From NCBI GenBank assembly GCA_017621845.1, contig JAGASI010000014.1, positions 1 through 64,000 of the forward strand: a stretch of DNA of 64,000 nucleotides. The letters are read 5' to 3'. The translations under genes and the position numbers were made by a program. Below the pieces are notes generated by a model. That model was given only the letters and a program-made list of their open reading frames with translations, ran no database searches and had not been told where the DNA came from. Positions 28,797 through 36,331 of this stretch are shown piece after piece; position 1 is the first letter of the stretch; every line of letters starts with the position of its first letter. Source of the DNA: Muribaculaceae bacterium (GTDB lineage: Bacteria; Bacteroidota; Bacteroidia; Bacteroidales; Muribaculaceae).

Positions 28797-29216
28797 TCAA
28801 CCATGAGAAATCCGATTACACCATTGTCCAATAAAGCCAATAATAATTAAGACGAGCAAACTGGCCGGAAAGTAAACAAGTAAGTCGAGATTGAAAAGGA
28901 AAATGATAAATCCAATATAGTTATCAATAATAATAAATGACAATAAAACTATCAATGCGGAAATGACAAATAATGCGACCAACAGAATAAGTGATAGACT
29001 ATACCAATTTTTGCCTTTCCATATTTTCCAAGAAATTGCCGATGCGATTGAAAATATAATTGACGGGTAAATAGAGTGTATGGCAGCAGCTTTTAAGATC
29101 TCATTTTCTAAAACATATGATAGAGGGTGTATTATATGAGATATTAACATAACAATAAAGGTTACAATAGGAATTGTAACTTGAAAAATCAAATAGTTTT
29201 TGCTTTTCAGTGTCAT
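28797..29216 (-). CDS. Moron: polytopic membrane protein
   Basis: The 139-residue protein starts at the ATG at 29216. It has about four membrane spans separated by very short loops (for example YLIFQVTIPIVTFIVMLI) and no recognised domain. The gene is AT-rich against GC-rich surroundings. Its host-type promoter box lies 18 bases upstream. It sits between the lysis cassette and the tape measure. Confidence 0.6.
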   Translation of the reverse strand: MTLKSKNYLIFQVTIPIVTFIVMLISHIIHPLSYVLENEILKAAAIHSIYPSIIFSIASAISWKIWKGKNWYSLSLILLVALFVISALIVLLSFIIIDNYIGFIIFLFNLDLLVYFPASLLVLIIIGFIGQWCNRISHG

Positions 29217-29234
29217 TGTCAATATTGATAATTG

Positions 29235-29242
29235 CAAAGTTA
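29235..29242 (-). promoter_or_regulatory. Moron promoter -7 box
   Basis: TAACTTTG on the minus strand, 18 bases before the ATG of the membrane protein. No -33 match was found. Confidence 0.5.
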
Positions 29243-29318
29243 CAAAAAATAAGCGACATATCCATCACGGACTTGTCGCTCGAAATCTACTTATGAAAAA
29301 ACTAATACTCTGTATGGG

Positions 29319-29807
29319 TTATCTGCGGCGGCGGAGGTAGAGGGCGATGCCCGACACAATCAGAATGAGGGCGGCAAGGGTGAGGATTATCCGGGTGGTG
29401 TCGGGCGGCTCGGCTACGGAGGTGGTTGCTGTGTGTTCGGCTCTCGATGTGGCGGAGGCGTGGCGGTAGGCCACGGTGTCAAGTCGGTTATATCCGGCTA
29501 TGGCGTTGCGTGTCTGTCTGCGGCGGTCGGCAATCTTGCCGCCGACGGCGCGGATTCTGACGGTTTCTTCGGGCGACGCTGCCGATAGTGCTGCGTCGGC
29601 GGCGTGTCGCTCTATTGTTATATCCAGCGTGTCGAAGTCGAAGTTGATGCGGCGCATGGCGGTGTCGATGCGGAGGAAGTAGCCGGAGGTGAGGGAGGCG
29701 GCCACGCTGTCGGTGTCGGCGCGGCTCTCGGCGGCGATTTCTTTCTTTGCCCGGCATGATGCGCAAAGTGCGGTGAGCAGCAGGATTATGTAGAGTTTAT
29801 GGTTCAT
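29319..29807 (-). CDS. Putative u-spanin (outer-membrane lipoprotein with a C-terminal membrane anchor)
   Basis: The 162-residue protein begins with a lipoprotein signal (LLLTALCASC). An extended Ala/Arg/Thr-rich periplasmic segment of about 110 residues follows. It ends with one membrane span (IILTLALILIVSGIALYL region, about residues 140-157) and an RRRR tail. A lipid anchor at one end and an inner-membrane span at the other is the defining layout of unimolecular spanins, which fuse the two membranes at the last step of lysis. It is the third gene after holin and amidase, the expected place. Confidence 0.75.
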   Translation of the reverse strand: MNHKLYIILLLTALCASCRAKKEIAAESRADTDSVAASLTSGYFLRIDTAMRRINFDFDTLDITIERHAADAALSAASPEETVRIRAVGGKIADRRRQTRNAIAGYNRLDTVAYRHASATSRAEHTATTSVAEPPDTTRIILTLAALILIVSGIALYLRRRR

Positions 29808-29818
29808 TGTTCATAGGG

Positions 29819-30271
29819 TTATGAATCGGATATGTCTTTATATTCGGCGGTTGCGTCGAAGGAGGGGCAGGCTTTGGGGGCAAAATCACGGTGCCCGTAT
29901 ATCCGTGCGCCGGGGTATCGCTCTTTCAGTTTCTTCAGGAGTTGGCGCAGGGCTGTTTTCTGTATTGGTGTGCGCGTGTCTTTGGGCTCGGGCTGTCCGT
30001 CGGGTAGCCGTCTGTTGGCGTCGCAGCCGCCAACATAGCAGACGCCTATGGAGTGGGCATTGTGGCCGGAGCAATGAGCGCCGACCTGTTCGACGGGGCG
30101 GCCATTGTGTACGGTGCCGTCGAGATATACGATGTAGTGATAGCCTATGTCGCGCCAGCCGTTGCCTTTGGGTTTCGGCGCGGTGTGCCACTGTCGGATT
30201 TGCTGCACGGTGAAGGGCTTTCCCTCCGGGGTGGCCGTGCAATGCACGATGATCTTGTCTATGCTTCGCAT
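29819..30271 (-). CDS. Endolysin: N-acetylmuramoyl-L-alanine amidase
   Basis: The 150-residue protein is of T7-lysozyme (Amidase_2) type. Zinc ligands are visible in IIVHCTATPEG near residue 10 and in HRDFAPKACPSF near residue 113, with the conserved GYHYIVYLDGTV between. It has no signal peptide, so it needs the holin to reach the peptidoglycan. It cuts the bond between the sugar and peptide of the cell wall. Confidence 0.93.
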   Translation of the reverse strand: MRSIDKIIVHCTATPEGKPFTVQQIRQWHTAPKPKGNGWRDIGYHYIVYLDGTVHNGRPVEQVGAHCSGHNAHSIGVCYVGGCDANRRLPDGQPEPKDTRTPIQKTALRQLLKKLKERYPGARIYGHRDFAPKACPSFDATAEYKDISDS

Positions 30272-30292
30272 AAGGTTATGAGGTTTATAAGG

Positions 30293-30526
30293 TTATGGGG
30301 TTATGTCTTCGTCGCGGTCTTTTGGCCGTGCGTATTTGTAATGATAGTCGATGCCGAACAGTGCCCCGGCGAAGGTGAGGATTTCGCCGAAGGCTATCAG
30401 CACGGAGTTGTGTATCTCGCCAGGCGGCGGCAGAATAAACCCTGCCACGAGCAGCCCGCAGCCGAGGGCGATAAGGGCGATGGCGGCGAGTAGCTGTATG
30501 GTGGGCTTGTGTTTGCGGAGGTTCAT
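30293..30526 (-). CDS. Putative holin
   Basis: The 77-residue protein has two membrane spans (about residues 10-32 and 42-60) and a charged C-terminus (YKYARPKDRDED). Small size, two spans and position directly before the amidase support a holin. Sequence alone does not prove it. Confidence 0.7.
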   Translation of the reverse strand: MNLRKHKPTIQLLAAIALIALGCGLLVAGFILPPPGEIHNSVLIAFGEILTFAGALFGIDYHYKYARPKDRDEDITP

Positions 30527-30544
30527 AATTTGTGGCGTAATTAT

Positions 30545-30576
30545 TTGTGTATGTGGTGAATTATGATTATCTTTGC
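30545..30576 (+). promoter_or_regulatory. Rightward host-type promoter
   Basis: TTTG (30545-30548) and TATCTTTG (30569-30576) are 20 bases apart. It points away from the holin into the structured element at 30598-30808. Confidence 0.6.
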
Positions 30577-30597
30577 GTCTGTAAGTGAAACCATACT

Positions 30598-30808
30598 AAA
30601 AATGACCCGGACACCTCTTAACAATGTAAAGCCGCGCTAAAAATGAACTGGATACCTCTGCGTATGGCGGATAGCATTTCCCATAAGGGCTAACACGCCG
30701 GAGTTTCATAGATAGCATTTCCGGGTGGTCTTGTACCACAAGGGCTATCTCGGCTCGTATAAAAGATAGCATACCCTTGCGGCTCGCCCGTGAGGGCTTT
30801 CTTTTTTG
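30598..30808 (+). ncRNA. Structured repeat element, possible ncRNA
   Basis: Downstream of a rightward promoter, the word AAAATGA followed by GGAYACCTCT occurs twice, 41 bases apart. GATAGCATTTCC or GATAGCATACCC then occurs three times (30670, 30711, 30765), each followed by AGGGCT. The middle copy folds well: GATAGC/GCTATC (30711-30716, 30744-30749) around GTGGT/ACCAC. GCCCGTGAGGGC followed by TTTCTTTTTT near 30785-30808 can terminate. An 81-codon minus frame covers it but looks like a by-product. Confidence 0.45.
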
Positions 30809-30828
30809 CGGCTTTGCCGCAGTGGAGG

Positions 30829-30902
30829 GTTCATTGTTCATTGTTCATAGAGAGGTGGGGGCGGTGTGATTCAATGAACTATGAACTTTCTACTATGAAC
30901 TT
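30829..30902. repeat. ATGAAC/GTTCAT word cluster
   Basis: GTTCATTGTTCATTGTTCATAG near 30830 and AATGAACTATGAAC near 30875 repeat the same 6-8-base word in both orientations. GTTCATTGTTCATAG recurs at the start of the spanin gene near 29802. Confidence 0.5.
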
Positions 30903-30911
30903 GCGAAGCAG

Positions 30912-31910
30912 TCAGGTCGAGAAAGTCCATCGCTGTGTTCCGGGGTCGTATATAATGGTGAATGTGGCGAGTGAGCTTGTGAGGTTTGCCGGAGTTATGG
31001 CGGCGGTGCCGGGATATATAGGCTTGGCAAATCCGATTCCGAAGGTAAGGCGTATCATGCGCTGTTTCTTCGGGTTCTTCGGATCGGTGAACGACACGGA
31101 GCTACGACCGAGGCCGAAGCGGATATTGCCGTTGGTGTCGGTGTGTCGTGATACGAGTGTCGCGGCGTCGGCAGACCAGCCGAGGGCTTTTGTGCATATA
31201 CGGCTGTGGGGATTGGTGGAAAACTCCACTTGGGTGCCGTTGAGCCTGACGGAGTATATCGAGCCGAACAGTCCCCAGCCTTTCTTGGCCGGGCAGTATT
31301 TCTTGGCGGCGCGTTGCTCGGCGGTGGCGAATTTGTTCTTGAATGGGTTGCGCTTCCTGACGCGCCGAAAGAGGTACGGCACATATCCGGCGGCGGTGAG
31401 GTTCTGCGCACCGAGAAGCCGCAGGGTGCCGTTGACAACCTGACAGGAGATTTGCGAGGATTTATAGAGGTTGTCGGCGGTGCCGACGCCGAGCAGGGAG
31501 TTGATTGTCTGTATCTGTTTCTTGATGTCGGCCACGTCGCGCCGGGCGGCGTTGAGGTCTGTAACCTGTTGCGCGCGCATGGCACCGGCTCGCTCGGTAG
31601 TGGCCTGTTGTATCTGAATCGGCGTGAGGTCTGCCTGTGCGCCGGTGTATAGGTTGACGCTCCGGGCGGCGAGGTAGACGTGGTTGCGGTCGGCGTTGCC
31701 CTGCGAAAGCGCGGTGAGCGCGGGCGCGGCGGTTTTCAGGGCCTCGTGCCATTTGTTGATGATGTCGAGGTTGGCCTGTGTGCCGGCGGTGGCGAGAATG
31801 TCGACGATTTTCTGGAGAATAGAGCCGACGGATTCGGGCGAAATTGAGTTGGCCGCCGTGGTGTTGCGGAACTGGGTAATGAGGTCGGTAAGGGTGCCGG
31901 TGTCTATCAT
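30912..31910 (-). CDS. Putative tail fibre or tail-tip protein
   Basis: The 332-residue protein starts with MIDTGTLTDLITQFRNTTAA and SPESVGSILQKIVDIL. This N-terminus is typical of structural proteins at this position in Bacteroides prophages, as far as I recall. A helical region around residues 95-135 precedes a beta-rich C-terminal half. It is first in the transcription unit that continues into the lysis genes. The receptor-binding role is inferred from position and layout. Confidence 0.55.
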   Translation of the reverse strand: MIDTGTLTDLITQFRNTTAANSISPESVGSILQKIVDILATAGTQANLDIINKWHEALKTAAPALTALSQGNADRNHVYLAARSVNLYTGAQADLTPIQIQQATTERAGAMRAQQVTDLNAARRDVADIKKQIQTINSLLGVGTADNLYKSSQISCQVVNGTLRLLGAQNLTAAGYVPYLFRRVRKRNPFKNKFATAEQRAAKKYCPAKKGWGLFGSIYSVRLNGTQVEFSTNPHSRICTKALGWSADAATLVSRHTDTNGNIRFGLGRSSVSFTDPKNPKKQRMIRLTFGIGFAKPIYPGTAAITPANLTSSLATFTIIYDPGTQRWTFST

Positions 31911-31934
31911 TTTTGCGGTCTGTTAAGTATGCCG

Positions 31935-31969
31935 CAAAAATAAGGAGGCAGTGCCTCCGGGGAAAAGAC
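31935..31969 (-). promoter_or_regulatory. Phage late promoter P3
   Basis: GTCTTTT (31969-31963), 20 bases, then TATTTTTG (31942-31935) on the minus strand. The spacer contains the palindrome GGAGGC/GCCTCC. It drives the fibre-holin-amidase-spanin unit. Confidence 0.8.
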
Positions 31970-32337
31970 ACAAAACGAGCGCGACAATATGCCGCGCTCG
32001 AAAAAAGGAATTATTAACTCTGTTCGATGAGGAAGCTGACGATTGTCCTCACATCACCTATGAGGGAGAGCCACTATCCTACATCACCGGGATTGACACA
32101 CGTCAACCAATAGGCTGAAAAGCCCGCGTCCGCACAGGCTGTAATAAGCCCTCCATACTACTGCCAAAATTGCAGACATTTCGTTGTTAAACACTTGACG
32201 GCATTGGCCGTCTACCAAAACGAATTAAAAATTTTCTGTTTCATAAAGTTATGAAATTTAATATATAAAATAATATCACACTATCCCTCTTTGGATAGTC
32301 AAATACAGAATAAGCAAAATCTATGCCAGTGAAATAG
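31970..32337. other. Gene-free stretch between two late units
   Basis: No start-to-stop frame of note is present. A plus-strand frame without a start codon reads through 31985-32117. The right half is AT-rich and includes a TATCCAAAGAGGGATA hairpin near 32282. Nothing else is recognised. Confidence 0.5.
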
Positions 32338-32763
32338 TTACTTGATTAGCGATTGGCGGAATGAGCGGTCGTTGAGGGCGTCGGCGACGATGCCGGTGAA
32401 GTCGCGGCCGAGGTTGTCGGCAAAGAACTCTTTCAGATTCATTACGGAGGCGTAGTATTTGGTGGAGAACCATTTGCGGCGTTGGCGCACTTTATCTCTG
32501 CCAATATCGCCGGAGTTGCCTCGCGGAACTTCGCGGCCTGTGCCGTAGTCCTGGAATATGCCGTAGGTGTTGAAGCGTTGGGAGAGGGTTACGGAGGTTA
32601 CTTTGCCGTCAGCGGTCATGCCGACAGCAAGCGTGGAGCGGTACAGCGCGCCGGTGTCGATAACTTTCAGCAGGGCTATGCGCTCGCGCCAAATCTTTAT
32701 CATCGTGGAGTTGAAGGCCGTAACGTAGCGGCGGCGTTCTTCTTCGGGGGTCAAGGCAGCCAT
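32338..32763 (-). CDS. Phage head-tail joining or tail completion protein (HK97 gp10-like)
   Basis: The 141-residue protein carries IFQDYGTGREVPRGNSGD in its middle and RKWFSTKYYASV after it, a pattern I associate with minor head-tail proteins of Bacteroides phages. It overlaps the upstream gene by 13 bases and closes a three-gene unit. Confidence 0.55.
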   Translation of the reverse strand: MAALTPEEERRRYVTAFNSTMIKIWRERIALLKVIDTGALYRSTLAVGMTADGKVTSVTLSQRFNTYGIFQDYGTGREVPRGNSGDIGRDKVRQRRKWFSTKYYASVMNLKEFFADNLGRDFTGIVADALNDRSFRQSLIK

Positions 32764-33269
32764 AGGTCGGGATTGTATCGTAAATCGGTGAAGGTGTCTA
32801 TCGCTATCTGAAAGTAGGCGCAGGCTGCGCCGGAGAAGAAGTATCGCTCAATCTCGTTGAAGGAGATTTGCGGGTCGAGGTATATGCGGTTTTCCTCCAG
32901 TCGGGTTTTCTCCAGAATAAGCACCGACATAAATTGCCGGAAAAGTTCGCGGAGGGTGTCGAAGCACCCCTGCCGCGCGTCCATATCGTCGAGGGCGTGG
33001 CGCATGGCGAGGAACACAGTCTTAATGCGGCGTGTCCGTGGGGTGTTGTTCATATCCATAAAGCCCTCGGAGGTGTCGCTGACGGCCACGACAGCCGGTG
33101 CGGATTGGAGGTTGTGCAATGCTTCCTCGAAGCCCTCCAGTCCGCTGACACGGCAGAAAACGAAGTTTTCGCGCCGTGCGAGGCGGTTACGGTCGGTCAA
33201 ACGCCCGAAGAAGGCGGCAGCGTTCCATGAGAATGTCGAGAGTTCAGGGTCGGGTGTCGAGGTGTTCAT
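32751..33269 (-). CDS. Phage virion-assembly protein, unknown
   Basis: The 172-residue protein has no recognised motif. Conserved-looking blocks are RRIKTVFLAMRHALDDMD and IYLDPQISFNEIERYFF. Its place between two probable connector genes suggests a tail-terminator or connector role. It overlaps the preceding gene by four bases, which indicates coupled translation. Confidence 0.55.
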   Translation of the reverse strand: MNTSTPDPELSTFSWNAAAFFGRLTDRNRLARRENFVFCRVSGLEGFEEALHNLQSAPAVVAVSDTSEGFMDMNNTPRTRRIKTVFLAMRHALDDMDARQGCFDTLRELFRQFMSVLILEKTRLEENRIYLDPQISFNEIERYFFSGAACAYFQIAIDTFTDLRYNPDLWLP

Positions 33270-34027
33270 TTCTTCGGGAATTTGTCGTTAAACTCTTTGT
33301 ATTCTTTTGCTTGCGCGTCCAGTTCGGTGAGGGCGCGGTGGGTATCGAGGGCGAGGATTTCGCGCTCTTTGGTAATATCTCCTTTGGTGAGGGCGCGAAT
33401 CATGGCGTTTACGGCCTGTTGGATTTGTGCGCCGGAGGGCAGACGGCTGCCTCCAAGCAGGTTGTCGGGCTGCGAGGCAGTCTGAAAGAAGTGGGGATAG
33501 AGCCGTGCGAAAAGGTCTTTGACGGAGGCAAACCAGTAGAATACGCTCACTCTGTGAGCAGGTGAAAGGTTATGGGGTGAGAGGTTATGGTTATAGAGTA
33601 TGCTTGCGAGTTGGTCGAGCAGATCATCACGCCGGGTTGCGAGATAACCTTGATAGAGGTTGTCGCAAACGATGAATTTCTCAAAGGCCACTTCGGAGAA
33701 GTCGGGGGCAAACGGGCGGTAACGCCCGATGCGCGAGATACAGACCGGCTGCGGCGGTATGGTGTCGAGCCAGTCAAGTGCCGAGAGGCATTCGGCGATT
33801 TGGAGGGCAGAGAGGCGAAAAGTGCGTTTGCCGAGGCGACAGATAAAGTCGGAGTTGTGGCGGTGTCTGACCGACAGACCCGCCCACCGGCACAGGCACA
33901 GTGTCTTAATCTCGTCGGAGGTATAATTACGGGCTATAAGCTCGAAAGCGTAACGGAGTTGCGCGTCGGAAAGCTCGTGCCAGCCCATCGGCACGGCGAG
34001 GTCGATATGTAAAACGGGCGATTCCAT
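33266..34027 (-). CDS. Phage virion-assembly protein, unknown, with a repeat insertion
   Basis: The 253-residue protein is first in its late unit. The start codon lies four bases after the -7 box, so the mRNA may be leaderless. No domain is recognised. The segment NHNLSPHNLSP near residue 145 is encoded by a cluster of ATAACC repeats that looks inserted in frame. The C-terminal third is helical and charged. Confidence 0.5.
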   Translation of the reverse strand: MESPVLHIDLAVPMGWHELSDAQLRYAFELIARNYTSDEIKTLCLCRWAGLSVRHRHNSDFICRLGKRTFRLSALQIAECLSALDWLDTIPPQPVCISRIGRYRPFAPDFSEVAFEKFIVCDNLYQGYLATRRDDLLDQLASILYNHNLSPHNLSPAHRVSVFYWFASVKDLFARLYPHFFQTASQPDNLLGGSRLPSGAQIQQAVNAMIRALTKGDITKEREILALDTHRALTELDAQAKEYKEFNDKFPKK

Positions 34028-34031
34028 ACCG

Positions 34032-34066
34032 CGAAAGTATGGTGTCGCCAGTTATGACGAAAAGAC
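34032..34066 (-). promoter_or_regulatory. Phage late promoter P4
   Basis: GTCTTTT (34066-34060), 20 bases, then TACTTTCG (34039-34032) on the minus strand. Confidence 0.75.
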
Positions 34067-34084
34067 GCTTATAGTCGGAGTATC

Positions 34085-34870
34085 CTACCTTAAATCATCA
34101 GACGAAAAGATAAATTCAAATAGTAGATTATCTTTTTCGTCTAAATAACTATAATGAAGTCGGATGCCTTGGTCTTCAATCTCTTTTACATAATCAGGAC
34201 TTAAATTTGCGCGTAGGTTATTGAGCAAATTTATACGATTATTTTGAATAACCGCATCTGTAATAAGAGATTTATCAATATTGCCATCAATTCTATATAC
34301 CCAATTTGCCTCTTTATTTTCTACATAGCCCCTAATTAGATAAATCCCTGCTGCTACTTTAACGGGAAAGTCCATATTTGAAAAAGTAGTTTCCAGCATT
34401 TCTAAATAAGGTTTTAAGGAAGAAAAGTCACCATTCTTTAATTTAGAATAAACTATTGGAATTGCAGACGAAGGAACATTTACAATTTTAGTCTGATTTA
34501 AGCCATTGGCAGACGGACTTGTTATTATTGCTCGAAGTCCGGCATCAGCCTCAATCATTGAAATTGAGAAAATTTCATCATAACCAGTAAGAAGTTGAGC
34601 AATCCCATTTTCAGAGGAAATATTTTTTACAACCGTTTCTACAAATTCAGGGTTGAGCATATAGTTAATGACGAGCATTTTCTCGTCTTTATCCACTCCT
34701 ATGTTTGTAAGGTCTACTCCTGGGCCGATATGATGAGGAAAAACAAATTGACTATGGATTGAATCCACAACAAATGCGAAGCGGTCTATCTTACTTCCTT
34801 GAGCATATAAGGAGGTGCCAAGTAAGATTAGGCAAGTAAACACAAATATTTGTTTGAGGTAGGAGATCAT
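34085..34870 (-). CDS. Moron: secreted protein of unknown function
   Basis: The ATG at 34870 gives a 261-residue protein with a signal peptide ending at SLYAQG. The mature part is AT-rich in coding and evenly hydrophilic, with no family recognised. A full host-type promoter (-33 and -7) lies just upstream. It separates the portal unit from the P4 unit. Confidence 0.65.
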   Translation of the reverse strand: MISYLKQIFVFTCLILLGTSLYAQGSKIDRFAFVVDSIHSQFVFPHHIGPGVDLTNIGVDKDEKMLVINYMLNPEFVETVVKNISSENGIAQLLTGYDEIFSISMIEADAGLRAIITSPSANGLNQTKIVNVPSSAIPIVYSKLKNGDFSSLKPYLEMLETTFSNMDFPVKVAAGIYLIRGYVENKEANWVYRIDGNIDKSLITDAVIQNNRINLLNNLRANLSPDYVKEIEDQGIRLHYSYLDEKDNLLFEFIFSSDDLR

Positions 34871-34897
34871 GGAAAGTCTTCTTATCGTTATGTTGCG

Positions 34898-34928
34898 CAA
34901 AATTACTCAAAATCGGGCAGATACACAA
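34898..34928 (-). promoter_or_regulatory. Moron promoter
   Basis: On the minus strand TTG (34928-34926) and TAATTTTG (34905-34898) are 20 bases apart, 27 bases before the ATG. Confidence 0.65.
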
Positions 34929-34981
34929 GAAAAAAGCCCCGAAGCCGAGGCTCCGAGGCCGGAGGGAGGCGGCTGTGGGGT

Positions 34982-35221
34982 TCAGTCGTCGCCGTGGAGG
35001 GTGATGCCGGCGAGGTATTCGGTGCAGTCGGCGAAGCGGTCGAGGGCGATTTTCAGCGCGGCGGTGCGTGTGGCGGTGAAGATGTTTGACAGGAGGCAGT
35101 ACGACATATCGGTGAAGTGTGCGTAGGCGTAGAATTTCTTCATTCCTTTGGGGCAGACTGCCGAATAGTCGGTGATGTTGCCGAAGCCTTCCTGTTTGAT
35201 GCGTTTGTCGGAGGTAATCAT
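34982..35221 (-). CDS. Small phage protein with a module-type leader, unknown function
   Basis: The 79-residue protein (MITSDKRIKQEGFGNITDYS...) has no recognised domain. It contains two Cys and a central helix. Its leader is the first of five related ones (GTAAAA plus a hairpin 41-52 bases before ATG), which links it to the other small genes of this class. Confidence 0.55.
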   Translation of the reverse strand: MITSDKRIKQEGFGNITDYSAVCPKGMKKFYAYAHFTDMSYCLLSNIFTATRTAALKIALDRFADCTEYLAGITLHGDD

Positions 35222-35491
35222 AATGAATAGTTTAAATGGGTTATGTGCCGGAGCACTTTGATTTTACGTGCATCCGGGTGCAAGCGTCAAGCGTCTGTCG
35301 ATGCAAGGGTGATTACCTTTCTGCAACGTAGAGAAGAAAGGGGGAATGCGGAGCGCACACTTGCCCTTGCATAAGACGCGGCTTGCTAACTTTGCACAGG
35401 AAAATCGGTGCGCCGTGCCGTAACGCCCACGGTTCATTATGTCCGGCAAACGCATCGGGGAGGTTTCGGCGCGGATTGTCGGCTGTCTGCC
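35222..35491. promoter_or_regulatory. Intergenic module A
   Basis: Leftward part: CTGCAA (35321), TTTTAC (35262-35267) and hairpin GTGC/GCAC (35245-35256), read on the minus strand as TTGCAG, GTAAAA and a stem with TCCG loop. Rightward part: TAACTTTG (35387-35394), then GGAAAATC and the block ACGCCCACGGTTCATTATG (35423-35441), which is 15/19 identical to module E. The rightward transcript would run antisense into the next gene. Confidence 0.5.
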
Positions 35492-36331
35492 TCAAAACCA
35501 ATATCCGGGAGATTCTTTGCTGTTGCGGAACACAGGGGGCGAGAAAAGCCGGGCGGTGTCGGAGCGGTGCCATTCGGGGAAGGTGTCGGGGTGTCGCCGG
35601 ATATAGTCGACAATATCGCGGAGGGCGGTGTCGCGCAGGGGTCTGTCGTTTATCAGGTCGGCAATATGGCTTCGCAGGGCTTCGCATAGTCGGGCGTCGA
35701 GGGTGGAGAGTTGAGAGAGGCCGAGGGCTTCATCACGGAGGCGTTGCATCAGTTCGGGGGAAATGTACTCGGCGGCGAGGCGGTCTTCAGCGGCGGCGAT
35801 GGCCGGGTGCAGTTCCTCGTATCGCTCCCAGGTCGCCGCGCCGGAGGCGAGGGGGCGGATGTGGGCCGGTGTCGGAAAGAGCGTGGAGCGGAAGTAGCCG
35901 CATTGGGGCGTGTCGCGCCATTCGGGTATGGTGGCAAGCAGGGGTATGAGCGCGGAAATGGCGGTGGCGCGTTGGGAGCGATGGGCGGCGATGAGCCGAT
36001 CCACGCGGTCGCGCGATGCCGGGGCGAGGTTTTGATTACTCACCACGGCAAAGCCGTTGACAGTCTGCACGAAGTCGAGCGATGGTATCGCGTCGGCGAG
36101 GGCTTGATGCGCCGCGATTGCGGCGAGAGGATTGCGGATTGGGGAATGGGGATTATCAGCGAGGATAGCGTCTACGACGGAGGCGGGGCAGAAAGTGGCG
36201 AAAATCCATTGCTCGGCGGTGTCGAGCCAGTATGCGATTTTGTCAAATAGCGAGGCTTCGCCTTTGACGGCGACAACCTGGTTCGGGATATATCGGCGGA
36301 GGTCGGTGTCGTTATTTATCAGCTTGTTCAT
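35492..36331 (-). CDS. Phage protein following portal, possibly DUF6712 family
   Basis: The 279-residue protein starts MNKLINNDTDLRRYIPNQ, a start I associate with the DUF6712 proteins of Bacteroides phages. It is mostly helical and Ala/Arg-rich. It overlaps the portal gene by 20 bases and is co-transcribed from P5, so a head-completion or adaptor role is plausible. Confidence 0.55.
   Translation of the reverse strand: MNKLINNDTDLRRYIPNQVVAVKGEASLFDKIAYWLDTAEQWIFATFCPASVVDAILADNPHSPIRNPLAAIAAHQALADAIPSLDFVQTVNGFAVVSNQNLAPASRDRVDRLIAAHRSQRATAISALIPLLATIPEWRDTPQCGYFRSTLFPTPAHIRPLASGAATWERYEELHPAIAAAEDRLAAEYISPELMQRLRDEALGLSQLSTLDARLCEALRSHIADLINDRPLRDTALRDIVDYIRRHPDTFPEWHRSDTARLFSPPVFRNSKESPGYWF

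Noticed and set aside
30596..30841. 81-codon minus frame over the structured element
   Set aside because: It lies wholly within hairpin repeats and has no domain. It is probably a by-product of the repeat.
31985..32117. Plus-strand frame reading DEEADDCPHITYEGEP
   Set aside because: There is no start codon upstream in frame and no continuation. It may be a gene remnant but cannot be supported.
22505..34027. Diversity-generating retroelement near the fibre gene
   Set aside because: No reverse transcriptase gene and no template/variable repeat pair was found in the window.
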